The notes below the pieces were generated by a model. That model did no database searches, was not told the origin of the DNA, and saw nothing but the letters and a program-made list of their open reading frames with translations. From assembly GCA_964447405.1 (NCBI GenBank), contig CAYUSP010000002.1:558001-622000 (forward strand): DNA of 64,000 nucleotides. Reading direction: 5' to 3'. This DNA is from JALNZF01 sp964447405. Its GTDB lineage: Bacteria; Nitrospirota; UBA9217. Below are positions 44,216-52,674 of this stretch, one piece after another (within the stretch, counting starts at the first letter, position 1; each line of letters begins with the position of its first letter). The translations under genes were made by a program, and so were the position numbers.

Positions 44216-44920
44216 ATGACAGGTAGCCAGCAATTGGACCGCACTTATCACTATATAATGAAAACCTTCATAGATCGAGGCAATGCACCTCACTTTATAG
44301 AGATAGCGAAAGAGTTTGGCGTAAACCCGGCTGAAGGCAAGAAATTACTGTATGATTTGATGAATACGGGAATGGCAATGTGGCTTTATCCAGGAACCGA
44401 CCTAATTGCTTCATTTGCGCCATTCAACAATCAGCCAACTCAATATCGCATTACTGTGGACGGACAACAAAGATGGTTTGCACAATGAGGTTTTGAAGCC
44501 CTGGCGGTCTGCTGGGCATTTCCACGAAAAGCAGTGCAGATTGACGCGCCATGTTTAGATTGCGGCGAGTCTATGAAAATCGTTGTGCGCGACGGCATCA
44601 TAGAAATTGAATCGCCTATCGGCATCCATGGATATATTGACATTCCTTTAAGTCAATGGGCAAAAAACTGGCCTTTTACGTGAAGTCGCATCCATCTCTT
44701 CCGGTCGGAAGATCATGTAAAAAACTGGTCCGACTTTCGTACAGGAACTGAAGAGGCAATTCTTCCGATCTCGGATGTCATGTCCATAATGAGCACACCC
44801 CGTCACAGTGCTAAATTGAGTGGTCATTACATCTCATCTGCTGCGGATTATGCGCCGCTATTTTTCCAGAGACTCGGGGAAGTAACGCGAAATTCAGAAT
44901 TTTGGAATCCTAAGGCGTAA
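44216..44920 (+). CDS. Alkylmercury-lyase (MerB)-like selenoprotein with two in-frame UGA codons
   Basis: 234 aa when TGA at 44486-44488 (residue 91) and 44681-44683 (residue 156) are read as selenocysteine. SD AGGAG before ATG 44216. The N-terminal winged-helix part leads to ITVDGQQRWFAQ-U-GFEAL, which lines up with MerB EVDGRQLYAWCALDTL, placing U91 on catalytic Cys96 and E94 on Asp99. Then FT-U-SRIHLF lines up with FCCHVHFF, placing U156 on catalytic Cys159. The spacing is 65 residues (63 in MerB). C113 and C116 (CLDCG) sit at the structural Cys117. Both TGAs are followed by GGUC-loop hairpins (separate entries). No merR, merA or merT is near, so the substrate may not be mercury. The frame is open and conserved on both sides of both codons, against a pseudogene. 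Confidence 0.82.
44489..44517 (+). promoter_or_regulatory. bSECIS-like hairpin 1 in the MerB-like gene
   Basis: GCCC (44498-44501) pairs with GGGC (44514-44517); U44502 is bulged; GGC (44503-44505) pairs with GCU (44511-44513); the apical loop is GGUCU at 44506-44510, 17 nt after the UGA. The loop and bulged U copy the key features of the E. coli fdhF SECIS recognised by SelB. Confidence 0.75.
44684..44712 (+). promoter_or_regulatory. bSECIS-like hairpin 2 in the MerB-like gene
   Basis: UCUUCC (44697-44702) pairs perfectly with GGAAGA (44707-44712) around a GGUC loop at 44703-44706, 19 nt after the second UGA. Distance and loop agree with bacterial SECIS rules. Confidence 0.72.
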
Positions 44921-44956
44921 GAAGCAATTTCTGCCACAAACTGATACAGATATGTC

Positions 44957-44985
44957 TGTCGGGTAGAGCAAAGCGAAACCCGACA
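44957..44985. repeat. TGTCGGGT hairpin repeat
   Basis: tgtcgggtagagcaaagcga, then aacccgaca: an imperfect hairpin of a type often seen between genes in environmental bacteria. It lies in the 160-bp gap after the MerB-like gene. Confidence 0.55.
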
Positions 44986-45080
44986 CAGTGATCCGACCAC
45001 ACCGCACCTTTAGGCGTCGTTAGTGTGGTATTTCACGTTGCATGAAAAAGCTTTCACAGCCCCAGAGACAAGGACAGAGC

Positions 45081-45539
45081 ATGCGCCATTTCATAGGACT
45101 CGTAATGTTAATTGCTTGTTTGGAGACCGCAAATGCTTTGACGCCTCTGCCTGATAGCTCGCCCAGCTTCTTTTCAGGCGAATGGGCGGGCACTGGTGAG
45201 CAAGGAACCTACTGCTATCTTAACCTGAGCGCTGATGGCTGGGGATGGGTGCTCATCGATGGCGGGGCGGGAGACTGGCTTGGCGCTCGAATACAATGGC
45301 GTAATATGAAACAAGCGCTGCATGTCGATAAAATCATCCCGCTACCTTTCTCAAGCCAGCGACGCATCATGCCATTGGATAAATTTGTCCTCAGCAGCGG
45401 ATTCAATCAATCCTTAAGCTTGACATGGAACGCACAGGCCTCCGGTTGCCAACTGCAAAAGATCGAAACAGTGGCACAACACCTAAATCGGGCACATAGT
45501 ATCATTGACGGATTGACGCAAGAGGAAGGGAAACGATGA
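45081..45539 (+). CDS. Secreted hypothetical protein
   Basis: 152 aa from ATG 45081 (SD AAGGA; an ATG at 45042 would add 13 residues without SD). A signal peptide ends near ETANA. The mature part is beta-rich with YCYLNLSADGWGWVLIDG and a single late Cys. No family recognised. It overlaps the next gene by ATGA, forming a two-gene unit followed by an attC-like hairpin. Confidence 0.65.
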   Translation: MRHFIGLVMLIACLETANALTPLPDSSPSFFSGEWAGTGEQGTYCYLNLSADGWGWVLIDGGAGDWLGARIQWRNMKQALHVDKIIPLPFSSQRRIMPLDKFVLSSGFNQSLSLTWNAQASGCQLQKIETVAQHLNRAHSIIDGLTQEEGKR

Positions 45540-46018
45540 AACGCGAGAGACCTTACTGGTGGGTCGTCCTTATTTTATGGCCATTACTCGGGGGCGTATG
45601 GGGCGCGTGGCTGGGATTCCGGGGTTACTTTCGGGTTCACCTCAATGCAGATACCTTTGCGCCGGTTTTCGTGTTGGGTTATTATGCGTTCTTTGCCTTG
45701 ATCGGCCTGATCGCTGGCGCGGCATTATGTGCACTGATCGGCGGATTGGTTGAAAGGCTGCTGCGGTATTTTGGAGTTGGTATTGTCGCCGCTTTGAGCG
45801 TGGCGACTTTGGTTAATGTGCTGGCACTCTGGCAAATCGGTGATTTCGTCCAGGCAAAGTATCCTGGATTGAGCGCCGAAAGAGCCGCAAAACCACACCG
45901 CAGCAATGCGACGGGGGAGCTCGCCCCTGCTGACAAGGGCTCTTACCTGAATCCTTGTTCAGAGCCGCCTCCTATAGATACCAAGGCGCATAAAATCTGG
46001 GACTCTGAATGCCGTTGA
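45536..46018 (+). CDS. Membrane protein of unknown function
   Basis: 160 aa with three predicted membrane helices (about 9-30, 43-68 and 77-100) and a polar C-terminal tail of about 55 residues with two Cys. Coupled to the secreted protein gene by a 4-bp overlap. Possibly a cassette-borne pair, because the attC-like site follows 75 bp later. Confidence 0.65.
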   Translation: MKRERPYWWVVLILWPLLGGVWGAWLGFRGYFRVHLNADTFAPVFVLGYYAFFALIGLIAGAALCALIGGLVERLLRYFGVGIVAALSVATLVNVLALWQIGDFVQAKYPGLSAERAAKPHRSNATGELAPADKGSYLNPCSEPPPIDTKAHKIWDSECR

Positions 46019-46093
46019 AATGCGGAAGAGGTGCTTCCATCTTTTGGACAATAGGGACAGCGATCTTTCAGGCTTGATACATAAAAATGCTGC

Positions 46094-46150
46094 ACCTAAC
46101 AAATCGTTCCACGCCGACCTCTTCGCGGCGTATGAACTCGTCATTATCAT
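46094..46150 (+). repeat. attC-like hairpin upstream of trmB
   Basis: Plus strand: ACCTAAC (a perfect RYYYAAC box), AAATCGTTCCACGCCGAC, loop CTCTTCG, CGGCGTATGAACTCGTC, then CATTATC where GTTRRRY is expected. The arms and AAC offset match integron attC sites; the last box is degenerate. It follows two small genes on the same strand. Confidence 0.5.
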
Positions 46151-46167
46151 CAAAAAATGAGATCACG

Positions 46168-46821
46168 ATGCGAATAAGAAAAATAAAGAATATAGAAGTA
46201 AAAATTGCTGAACATCATCAATGTTTGATTGCTGATCCCAGGGATAGAAAGGGAAAGTGGCAGCAGGTTTTCAAGAACGGGAACGACATATATGCCGAGT
46301 TTGGCTGCGGCAGGGGACAGTTCATCTTGACACTTGCAGAACAAAATCCCGCCCGGAACTATATCGCGGTGGAAGGCAGAAGCAGCGTCATGCTGCGAGC
46401 CCTGGAAAAGGCCGCGAAGACAAAGCTGGATAACATTGTTTTTATCAAGGAGTATATCCACGACGTGCATGAATACTTCGACAAGGCTGAATTGGCAGGC
46501 ATTTATCTGAACTTTTCCGATCCCTGGCCAAAGGGCAGTCACGCCCCGCGAAGGCTGACACACGGAAAATTTCTGAACGGCTACCGGCAGAGCCTGAAAG
46601 AAGGAAGCTGCATTGAGTTTAAAACGGATAACGATTCGCTTTTTGCCTTTGCGAAGCGTGAATTCGAAAAGAGCGGGATGCCGCTTCTGAGATCAACGGA
46701 GGACCTCCATTGCACGGACTATAGCGCAAAGAATGTGACGACGGAGTACGAGGATAAGTTCAAGGCTCAAGGGAAGAAAATAAAATACTGCATGGTGATG
46801 GTGTCTGTTCCTGTTCAGTAG
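46168..46821 (+). CDS. trmB: tRNA (guanine46-N7)-methyltransferase
   Basis: 217 aa from the ATG at 46168. YAEFGCGRGQFILTLAE is the SAM motif; YLNFSDPWPKGSHAPRRL is the TrmB signature. It makes m7G46 in tRNA variable loops. The frame extends upstream through the attC-like hairpin, so the later start is used; its SD is weak. Confidence 0.93.
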   Translation: MRIRKIKNIEVKIAEHHQCLIADPRDRKGKWQQVFKNGNDIYAEFGCGRGQFILTLAEQNPARNYIAVEGRSSVMLRALEKAAKTKLDNIVFIKEYIHDVHEYFDKAELAGIYLNFSDPWPKGSHAPRRLTHGKFLNGYRQSLKEGSCIEFKTDNDSLFAFAKREFEKSGMPLLRSTEDLHCTDYSAKNVTTEYEDKFKAQGKKIKYCMVMVSVPVQ

Positions 46822-47007
46822 AAGACGAAGGTTTCGCTTGATCGAAATTGAAGACGAGTAGGTGTAGTTGGTATAGTGCAATCCGACGATGATCCTAACG
46901 AGCGGATCCAGGCCGACGTGCAAGTGACGCGCGTTTCACCCCCGCTTTCAAATGATATAACCTATACCTCTTGGTAGTAATTTGCATAGCAGCAGCTGAA
47001 AAAAAAC

Positions 47008-47036
47008 TTGACAGCTATCTCAAGTTTGCATATATT
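47008..47036 (+). promoter_or_regulatory. Sigma-70-type promoter
   Basis: TTGACA at 47008-47013, a 17-bp spacer, TATATT at 47031-47036. Predicted transcript start near 47043. Confidence 0.6.
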
Positions 47037-47042
47037 CACTTC

Positions 47043-47200
47043 ATGATGTGTATGACCCTCCTTATCGCAACCACCGTTCGTAAAGCAGCATGGCATCGTA
47101 TCGCCGTGGCTGAGGGGGGATTCTATTAGCATTTTCTGCACTCAATAAAATAGAAAACACCCTAAAGGCCACGGAAAATAAATTCCGTGGCCTTTGTTGT
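47043..47200 (+). ncRNA. Candidate small RNA or attenuator leader
   Basis: About 155 nt from the predicted start to the terminator hairpin at 47164-47195, without an ORF or a riboswitch family I recognise. If the hairpin is regulated it would be a leader of the downstream FMN-binding protein gene. Confidence 0.35.
47164..47195 (+). terminator. Strong 13-bp hairpin terminator
   Basis: aaaggccacggaa and ttccgtggccttt form a perfect 13-bp stem around aataaa, followed by TTTGTTGTT-type bases on the plus strand. It lies 41 bp before the GTG of the next gene. Confidence 0.7.
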
Positions 47201-47236
47201 TATCGCCACCAAGCAGGAATTGCAGGAGGAGCTATT

Positions 47237-47773
47237 GTGAGGAAAGCGAACAAGGAGATCAAGGACATCTCGATAATAGAACACTTGCTCGCAACATGCA
47301 GCGTTGGTCGGCTCGGCACCAATGGCAGGGACGGCTATCCCAGGGTGAAGCCCCTGAACTTCGCGTATCTTAGCAAGAAGATCTATTTTCACACTGCCCT
47401 AGCAGGTGAAAAAATGGAAGAACTCAAGCGAGACGGTCGAGTCTGCTTCGAGGTGGACCTGCCCATTGCCTATATAAAGGCCGTGAACCAGCCCTGCGAG
47501 GCGGAATATCTATACCGAAGTGTGATCATTAAAGGCCGGGCAACGCTTGTTCAGGATATTGACGAGCGCACTCAGGCATTTAACAATCTCATGGACAAGT
47601 ATCAACCAGAAGGCCGGTACGGTCCCTATGTTCCGGAGAAACTCGGGCTCACCGGGATTGTCAGGATTGATGTGGAGGAGATGAGCGGCAAAGAGGACCT
47701 CGGCAAGGGTGTTCATCGTGAACAGGTTCTCAAAGCGCTTGAACAAGGATTGGCTTTGCCGATCGTTCTATAA
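47237..47773 (+). CDS. Pyridoxamine 5'-phosphate oxidase-related FMN-binding protein
   Basis: 178 aa, GTG start after a GGAGGAG SD. Split-barrel fold with CSVGRLGTNGRDGYPRVKPLNFAY and IYFHTALAGEKMEEL, as in NimA-type flavoproteins. It binds FMN or F420-like cofactors in this superfamily; the substrate is unknown. Confidence 0.82.
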   Translation: MRKANKEIKDISIIEHLLATCSVGRLGTNGRDGYPRVKPLNFAYLSKKIYFHTALAGEKMEELKRDGRVCFEVDLPIAYIKAVNQPCEAEYLYRSVIIKGRATLVQDIDERTQAFNNLMDKYQPEGRYGPYVPEKLGLTGIVRIDVEEMSGKEDLGKGVHREQVLKALEQGLALPIVL

Positions 47774-48049
47774 ATCGAAATGCATTGAAAGGAAGCGACA
47801 AACACCTATCTTGCACAAAGTCGCCAAGACGCAAAGAAAGGAAATAACGGCGCCTTTTTGAACGTCGCGGGATCTATATTGTCGCAAGTTTCTTTTAATT
47901 CATTCTGATTTATCAACGGAAAGTACTTATGGGACCTATGCTTACTTAGCGCCTTTGCTTTTTTTTCGCGAAAATGGATTCGTATTAAAGATGTTATTTG
48001 TTGTTCATGAGCAACGATTAAGACTAAGCCTACATTTGAAGGAGAAACC
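47774..48049. other. 276-bp intergenic stretch with CGCCAAGACGCAAAG-type repeat
   Basis: gtcgccaagacgcaaagaaa near 47820 and tagcgcctttgctttttttt near 47948 look like degenerate inverted arms of yet another dispersed repeat. No ORF. Confidence 0.45.
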
Positions 48050-48514
48050 ATGAAGGATACCCTAAAGCCTGGAATCGAATCGGAGATGACCTTCTGCTTA
48101 ACAGAATCCAAAACCGTTCCCGCTCTCTACCCGGAATCTTCAGAATTTCAGGCAATGCCCGAGGTCTTTGCAACAGGATTCATGGTCGGCTTCATCGAGT
48201 GGGCCTGCATTCAGGCGATCAATCCTTATCTTGACTGGCCAGCGGAGCAGACCGTTGGCACACGCATCGATGTGACGCATATAGCGGCCACACCTCCCGG
48301 AATGACCGTGACCGCCCGGGTGAAACTGATAGTGGTCGATCGGCGTCGGCTGGTGTTCGAGGTAGAGGCACGCGACGAGGTTGAGATTATCGGCAAGGGT
48401 GTGCATGAGCGTTTTGTCATAGACAAGAAGCGGTTTGATGAAAAGATGTCGGTAAAGCGGCAGTCTGCTGCTGGCAAGCAAAACCAGGGTCAGGAACCGC
48501 GAAAGAGCCCGTGA
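48050..48514 (+). CDS. FlK-like thioesterase (hot-dog fold)
   Basis: 154 aa. ATGFMVGFIEWACIQAINPYL and VGTRIDVTHIAATPPGMTVT match the fluoroacetyl-CoA thioesterase/YbgC-like group; Glu and His of the active site are visible in these motifs. The last 20 residues are a polar tail. It overlaps the transporter gene by 4 bp. Confidence 0.82.
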   Translation: MKDTLKPGIESEMTFCLTESKTVPALYPESSEFQAMPEVFATGFMVGFIEWACIQAINPYLDWPAEQTVGTRIDVTHIAATPPGMTVTARVKLIVVDRRRLVFEVEARDEVEIIGKGVHERFVIDKKRFDEKMSVKRQSAAGKQNQGQEPRKSP

Positions 48515-49383
48515 GCGATCGAAGAAATATCAAAATAGCACTTGCCCTGGGGACCCTGTACACGGCCTGGAGTTCCACGTATCTCGCGATCCGGTTCTCG
48601 CTCGAAGCCTATCCGCCATTCTTCACAGCAGGATTCCGCTACATGGCTGTGGGTGTGGGCATGTTTCTCTACCTGCGAGTGCGGGGAGTGCCATCGCCGT
48701 CGCGATTGGAGTGGCGCAATTCGTTGATCATCGGCATATTCCTGCTCCTGGGCGGGACTGCCGGTGTCGTCTATGCCATGCAATGGGTCGGTTCGGGCAC
48801 AGCCGCGCTGGTGATCGCGACGACTCCGCTCTGGACTGTTCTGTTTGGCGGCCTATGGAAGCAGTGGCCTGGAAGGAACGAATGGATCGGGCTGCTGCTC
48901 GGGTTTGCGGGAATCGTCTTGCTTAACCTGCAGGGAGACCTGAGGGTCCACCCGGCCGGAGCAATGCTCCTGATATTGTCCGCCATGTGCTGGTCATTTG
49001 GATCGGTGATAAGCTTGCGTCTGTCGCTTCCGTCGGGCACGATGGCGAGCGCTGCCCAGATGTTGACAGGCGGGCTGCTCGTTCTCGTCATCAGTTTTAT
49101 CGCGGGCGAGCGACTGCCATCGCCGCCCCCGCTCAAGGCTACAGCAGCGCTGGTTTATCTTGCGGTCTTCGGGTCCCTGCTTGGATATACGGCATACACG
49201 TATCTTCTGAAGAACGTGCGTCCCGCACTGGCCACTAGTTATTCCTACGTGAACCCAGCCATCGCAGTCCTCCTGGGTGCCTGGTTCGCGAATGAGAGCA
49301 TCACTGAAACGGGCATCGCTGCCATGGTAGCCATTCTTGCTGGCGTCATCCTGGTGATCATGGGACAGCGACAGAATCACTAG
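48511..49383 (+). CDS. EamA/DMT-family transporter
   Basis: 290 aa, GTG start inside the thioesterase stop. About ten membrane helices in two EamA repeats (TAWSSTYLAIRFSLEAYPPF in the first, LGYTAYTYLLKNVRPALATS in the second). The YedA/RhtA-type drug/metabolite exporters move amino acids or other small metabolites. The co-transcribed partner gives no clear substrate. Confidence 0.88.
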   Translation: MSDRRNIKIALALGTLYTAWSSTYLAIRFSLEAYPPFFTAGFRYMAVGVGMFLYLRVRGVPSPSRLEWRNSLIIGIFLLLGGTAGVVYAMQWVGSGTAALVIATTPLWTVLFGGLWKQWPGRNEWIGLLLGFAGIVLLNLQGDLRVHPAGAMLLILSAMCWSFGSVISLRLSLPSGTMASAAQMLTGGLLVLVISFIAGERLPSPPPLKATAALVYLAVFGSLLGYTAYTYLLKNVRPALATSYSYVNPAIAVLLGAWFANESITETGIAAMVAILAGVILVIMGQRQNH

Positions 49384-49432
49384 TTCAGCGTTGGGAGCAA
49401 GGAGCAGGAGAATTCAGCGGAGGAGGTAAACC

Positions 49433-50560
49433 ATGAAAAAAGAAACACAGTGCGTTCACAGCGGTGCGATCAAGGACATGATGCATGGCGGAGTGAATTC
49501 GCCCATTTTTACTTCAACAGCATTCGATTATCTGGACCGGGAACACGTATCCTACCCGCGTTATTTCAATACGCCGAATCAGGATGCCGTGGTCGCGAAG
49601 GTATGTGCGCTGGAAGGGGCAGAGGACGGCGTGCTTTTCAGCTCCGGAATGGCCGCTATGAGTACGGCGATCCTTGCTTTTGTCCGCACCGGAGATCATA
49701 TCGTGATGATGGACGAGCTCTACGGGGGTACGCACGCGTTCGCGACCGAACAGTTCGACCGGCTGGGGATCAGGTATGATTTTGCCGCAACGGACGCAGA
49801 TGCCGTATGCGCGGCGATCACACCCGCGACCCGGGCCGTGGTCATCGAGTCGCCGACCAATCCGCTCCTGAGTGTGGTCGACATTCGAAGGGTCGCCGCA
49901 TGCGCGCGCAAACACGGCGTCGTCACGATCATCGACAACACCTTTGCTACACCGTTGTACCAGAACCCGGTCAGCCTCGGCATCGATATCGTGGTCCACA
50001 GCGGAACGAAATACCTGGGCGGCCACAGCGACATCTGCTGCGGCATCGCGGTGACGACGAAAGAGAAGGCCTCCCGCATACGCACCATGGCCTTGAGTCT
50101 CGGCGGCAGCCTGAACGCCCAGACCTGCGCATTGCTCGAACGCTCTTTGATGACGCTCGCGATCAGGGTCGAACGACAGACGGATAACGCGGACCGCATC
50201 GCCCGCGTTCTGGAAAAGCACGTCATGGTCCGACGCGTAAATTATCCCGGCTTGCCGACCTCAGCATACCACGCACTGGCGCGATCTCAAATGACCGGCT
50301 TCGGCCCAATGCTGTCCTTCGAGTTGGACGAGGCGAAAGTCGATCCGAATAGATTCATCCGGTCCCTGAAGCTCATTAAGCCCGCGGTGAGTCTGGGCGG
50401 CATCGAAACAACGATCTGTGCACCCGCAGTTACATCTCATGCCAAGATATCTGCTGCCGAACGCGCTCGGATCGGGATCTCGGATTCCCTGTTGCGCCTG
50501 TCCGTGGGCATCGAACAGGTTGATGACCTGATCGGGGACATAGAGCAGGCGATGACGTAA
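49433..50560 (+). CDS. Cys/Met metabolism PLP enzyme (cystathionine gamma-synthase/lyase family)
   Basis: 375 aa. YPRYFNTPNQ near residue 42, VVIESPTNPLLSVVDI, and the PLP lysine in VVHSGTKYLGGHSD. Members make or split cystathionine, or form homocysteine or methanethiol. Neighbouring genes do not decide which. SD GGAGG precedes the ATG. Confidence 0.9.
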   Translation: MKKETQCVHSGAIKDMMHGGVNSPIFTSTAFDYLDREHVSYPRYFNTPNQDAVVAKVCALEGAEDGVLFSSGMAAMSTAILAFVRTGDHIVMMDELYGGTHAFATEQFDRLGIRYDFAATDADAVCAAITPATRAVVIESPTNPLLSVVDIRRVAACARKHGVVTIIDNTFATPLYQNPVSLGIDIVVHSGTKYLGGHSDICCGIAVTTKEKASRIRTMALSLGGSLNAQTCALLERSLMTLAIRVERQTDNADRIARVLEKHVMVRRVNYPGLPTSAYHALARSQMTGFGPMLSFELDEAKVDPNRFIRSLKLIKPAVSLGGIETTICAPAVTSHAKISAAERARIGISDSLLRLSVGIEQVDDLIGDIEQAMT

Positions 50561-50608
50561 CGTAAGCGGAAAAATCCAAATGCGAGAACTTGAAAAGGAG
50601 AATGAGCA

Positions 50609-51031
50609 ATGAACAAAAGCGAAATATACGGTTTTCTCAGCGCAAATCCGGTCTTCCATCTTGCAACAGTTGAGGGCGACAGGCCCCATGTGCGGGGAAT
50701 GTATCTCTATCGGGCGGACGAGAACGGGATACTGTTCCATACCGGAAAGGTCAAGGATCTGCACTCGCAGTTGACCAGTAATCCGGTCGTGGAAATGGCA
50801 TTCAATAATGGGAAGATGCAGGACCTGACGCAGGTTCGTGTTAGCGGCGTTGTTTCGCTGGTCGAAGACCTCGAACTGAAAAAAGAGATTGTTACGCAAC
50901 GCCCGTTCCTCAAACCCTTTGTCGATCGTGCAGGGTATGACTCTTTGGCGGTTTACCGACTGAAAAGCGGCAGTGCCGTGGTCTGGACCATGAAAGACAA
51001 TCTGGCGCCAAAGGAATACATACAACTATAA
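50609..51031 (+). CDS. Pyridoxamine 5'-phosphate oxidase family flavin-binding protein
   Basis: 140 aa. FHLATVEGDRPHVRGMYLYR at residues 15-35 and LFHTGKVKDLHSQL are split-barrel FMN-binding motifs. Substrate unknown. It lies 49 bp past the PLP enzyme gene and could share its transcript. Confidence 0.85.
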   Translation: MNKSEIYGFLSANPVFHLATVEGDRPHVRGMYLYRADENGILFHTGKVKDLHSQLTSNPVVEMAFNNGKMQDLTQVRVSGVVSLVEDLELKKEIVTQRPFLKPFVDRAGYDSLAVYRLKSGSAVVWTMKDNLAPKEYIQL

Positions 51032-51059
51032 AAACATTTCTGGAAACAGGAGCGCAAAT

Positions 51060-51875
51060 ATGGACCAGCAGCAAATGAAGACGATACTGAAGGAGACCTT
51101 TGACGCGGTATCCAATGGATACGACGGCAAGGCGCTCCGTTTCTTTTCCGAAAGCGCCAGGAACATGGCAGCCCTTCTCTACCTTCGCGGTGACGAACAC
51201 GTGCTTGACGTTGCCTGCGGTACAGGCCACGCATCGATAGCAATCGCGCACATGCTGCCCGCGGGACGCGTGACTGCCGTGGATTTTTCTGCGGGCATGC
51301 TCGCTCAGGCGCGACAAAAGACGGCGTCAATGAACATCGGGAATATAGAATTCAGGGAAGGCGACATGCAGAACCTCGAATTTCCCGACAGCAGTTTTGA
51401 CGCGGCGGTCTGCTCGTTCGGTATATTCTTCGTCGAAGATATGGGATCTCAGCTCGATCACATCGCCTCGAAGGTCAGACCGGGCGGCAGGATCATGATC
51501 ACGAGTTTTTTGAAGAATTACTTTTCACCGCTCAAGGAGAAGTTCTTCGACCGGATCGTCTCGTTCGGAGTGCCGAGCCCTCCCCAGACCTGGAAGAGCA
51601 TTGCACACGAAGCAGGCTGCAGACAGCTCTTCGAACAAAGCGGGATCGGGAACATTCGCGTTGAAACAAGAAACGTCGGTTATTATCTCGACAGTAGCGA
51701 CGACTGGTGGAGCGTCGTCTGGAATGCCGGGCTGCGCAGGATGGTGACCCGGCTCTCTTTGTCGGACCAGGAGCGTTTCAAGAAGGAGCATCTTGAAGAG
51801 ATCGAATTGCTCAGGACCGACAAAGGCATCTGGCTCGATGTCGGGGTGCTATATACCGCAGGGACGAAAGTGTAA
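51060..51875 (+). CDS. Class I SAM-dependent methyltransferase
   Basis: 271 aa. Motif I VLDVACGTGHASIAIA near residue 53, then VDFSAGML and VRPGGRIMITSF. UbiE/BioC-like. The acceptor is unknown. SD CAGGAG before the ATG. Confidence 0.88.
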   Translation: MDQQQMKTILKETFDAVSNGYDGKALRFFSESARNMAALLYLRGDEHVLDVACGTGHASIAIAHMLPAGRVTAVDFSAGMLAQARQKTASMNIGNIEFREGDMQNLEFPDSSFDAAVCSFGIFFVEDMGSQLDHIASKVRPGGRIMITSFLKNYFSPLKEKFFDRIVSFGVPSPPQTWKSIAHEAGCRQLFEQSGIGNIRVETRNVGYYLDSSDDWWSVVWNAGLRRMVTRLSLSDQERFKKEHLEEIELLRTDKGIWLDVGVLYTAGTKV

Positions 51876-51896
51876 GCAACGACGGGAGGAGGGCAT

Positions 51897-52289
51897 ATGC
51901 CGCTGGTGCGAACAACCCTACGAACGGGGAAAACCGATCACTACAAAAAGGCATTACGAGACGGAATTCACAACGCCCTGGTCCAGGCATTCAAGATACC
52001 GGAGCAGGACCGACATCAGATCCTCCACGAACTGGATGCGGGGCACTTCGAAGCGCCCCCGGCCAGGATGGAGAATGCTACCATGATCGAAATTACGGCG
52101 TTCAAGGGCCGCTCAAACGATGCAAAGAGAGAACTATTTCGCTCCATTGCGGAGAACCTTGCCAAGGATCCCGGCATCAAGGGCGACGATATTATCATTG
52201 TCGTTCACGAGCCCCCGCTCGAAAACTGGGGCATACGGGGCGGGAAGCAGGCGAGCGAAGTGCAGCTTGGTTTTAAGGTGGAGGTATGA
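51897..52289 (+). CDS. Tautomerase-superfamily protein
   Basis: 130 aa. After Met removal the N-terminal Pro needed for catalysis is exposed (MPLVRTTLRTGK). The two beta-alpha-beta halves and IIIVVHEPPLENWGIRGGKQ match the MSAD-like group. The substrate is unknown. Confidence 0.85.
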   Translation: MPLVRTTLRTGKTDHYKKALRDGIHNALVQAFKIPEQDRHQILHELDAGHFEAPPARMENATMIEITAFKGRSNDAKRELFRSIAENLAKDPGIKGDDIIIVVHEPPLENWGIRGGKQASEVQLGFKVEV

Positions 52290-52317
52290 TTCCACTGTTT
52301 GCTAAAGGAGAAGACCG

Positions 52318-52674
52318 GTGATCGAATATCCCAAGTTCATGAGAAACCCTGAAAACTCCGTCTCCCCTCATCAGAAGAGCGTTGGTGTGGAAGGATATAT
52401 CTACGACGGCGCGAACGGCAGTCAAGTGATCATTTTCCAGTGCGCGGCGAACGGCATATCAAAGGAACATGTGCATGATTTCGACGAATACTTCGTCGTT
52501 GTGCAGGGTGAGTATACGCTTGGCATAGAAGGCAGGACCATCAGGCTTACAGCTGGTCAGGAATATTACATTCCCAAAGGTATCCCCCACAATGGCGCCT
52601 TTATTGCCGGCACACGGACGATCAATGCCTTCGGCGGAAAGCGTGCTGACAGAGTATCGGGAGGTGCGTCTTAA
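52318..52674 (+). CDS. Cupin-domain protein
   Basis: 118 aa, GTG start with AAAGGAG SD. Cupin motif 1 EHVHDFDEYFVVVQGEYTLG carries the metal ligands His, His, Glu; motif 2 is IPKGIPHNGAFIAGT. A small mononuclear metal enzyme or binding protein. It overlaps the next gene by one base. Confidence 0.87.
   Translation: MIEYPKFMRNPENSVSPHQKSVGVEGYIYDGANGSQVIIFQCAANGISKEHVHDFDEYFVVVQGEYTLGIEGRTIRLTAGQEYYIPKGIPHNGAFIAGTRTINAFGGKRADRVSGGAS

Larger units (their letters stand above)
46822..47236 (+). other. 415-bp intergenic region with promoter and terminator
   Basis: No ORF is supported. It holds a good sigma-70 promoter (47008-47036) and a strong hairpin (47164-47195) before the PNPOx-type gene. 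Either a short RNA or an attenuated leader is implied. Confidence 0.55.

Noticed and set aside
44486..44920. MerB-like gene as a pseudogene with frameshifts
   Set aside because: Rereading showed that all three parts are in one frame, separated only by TGA codons at catalytic positions with SECIS-like hairpins; frameshifts are not needed.
44957..45030. attC site after the MerB-like gene
   Set aside because: Only a right-half-like GGCGTCGTTAG is seen; the hairpin before it is a TGTCGGGT-type repeat with no left box.
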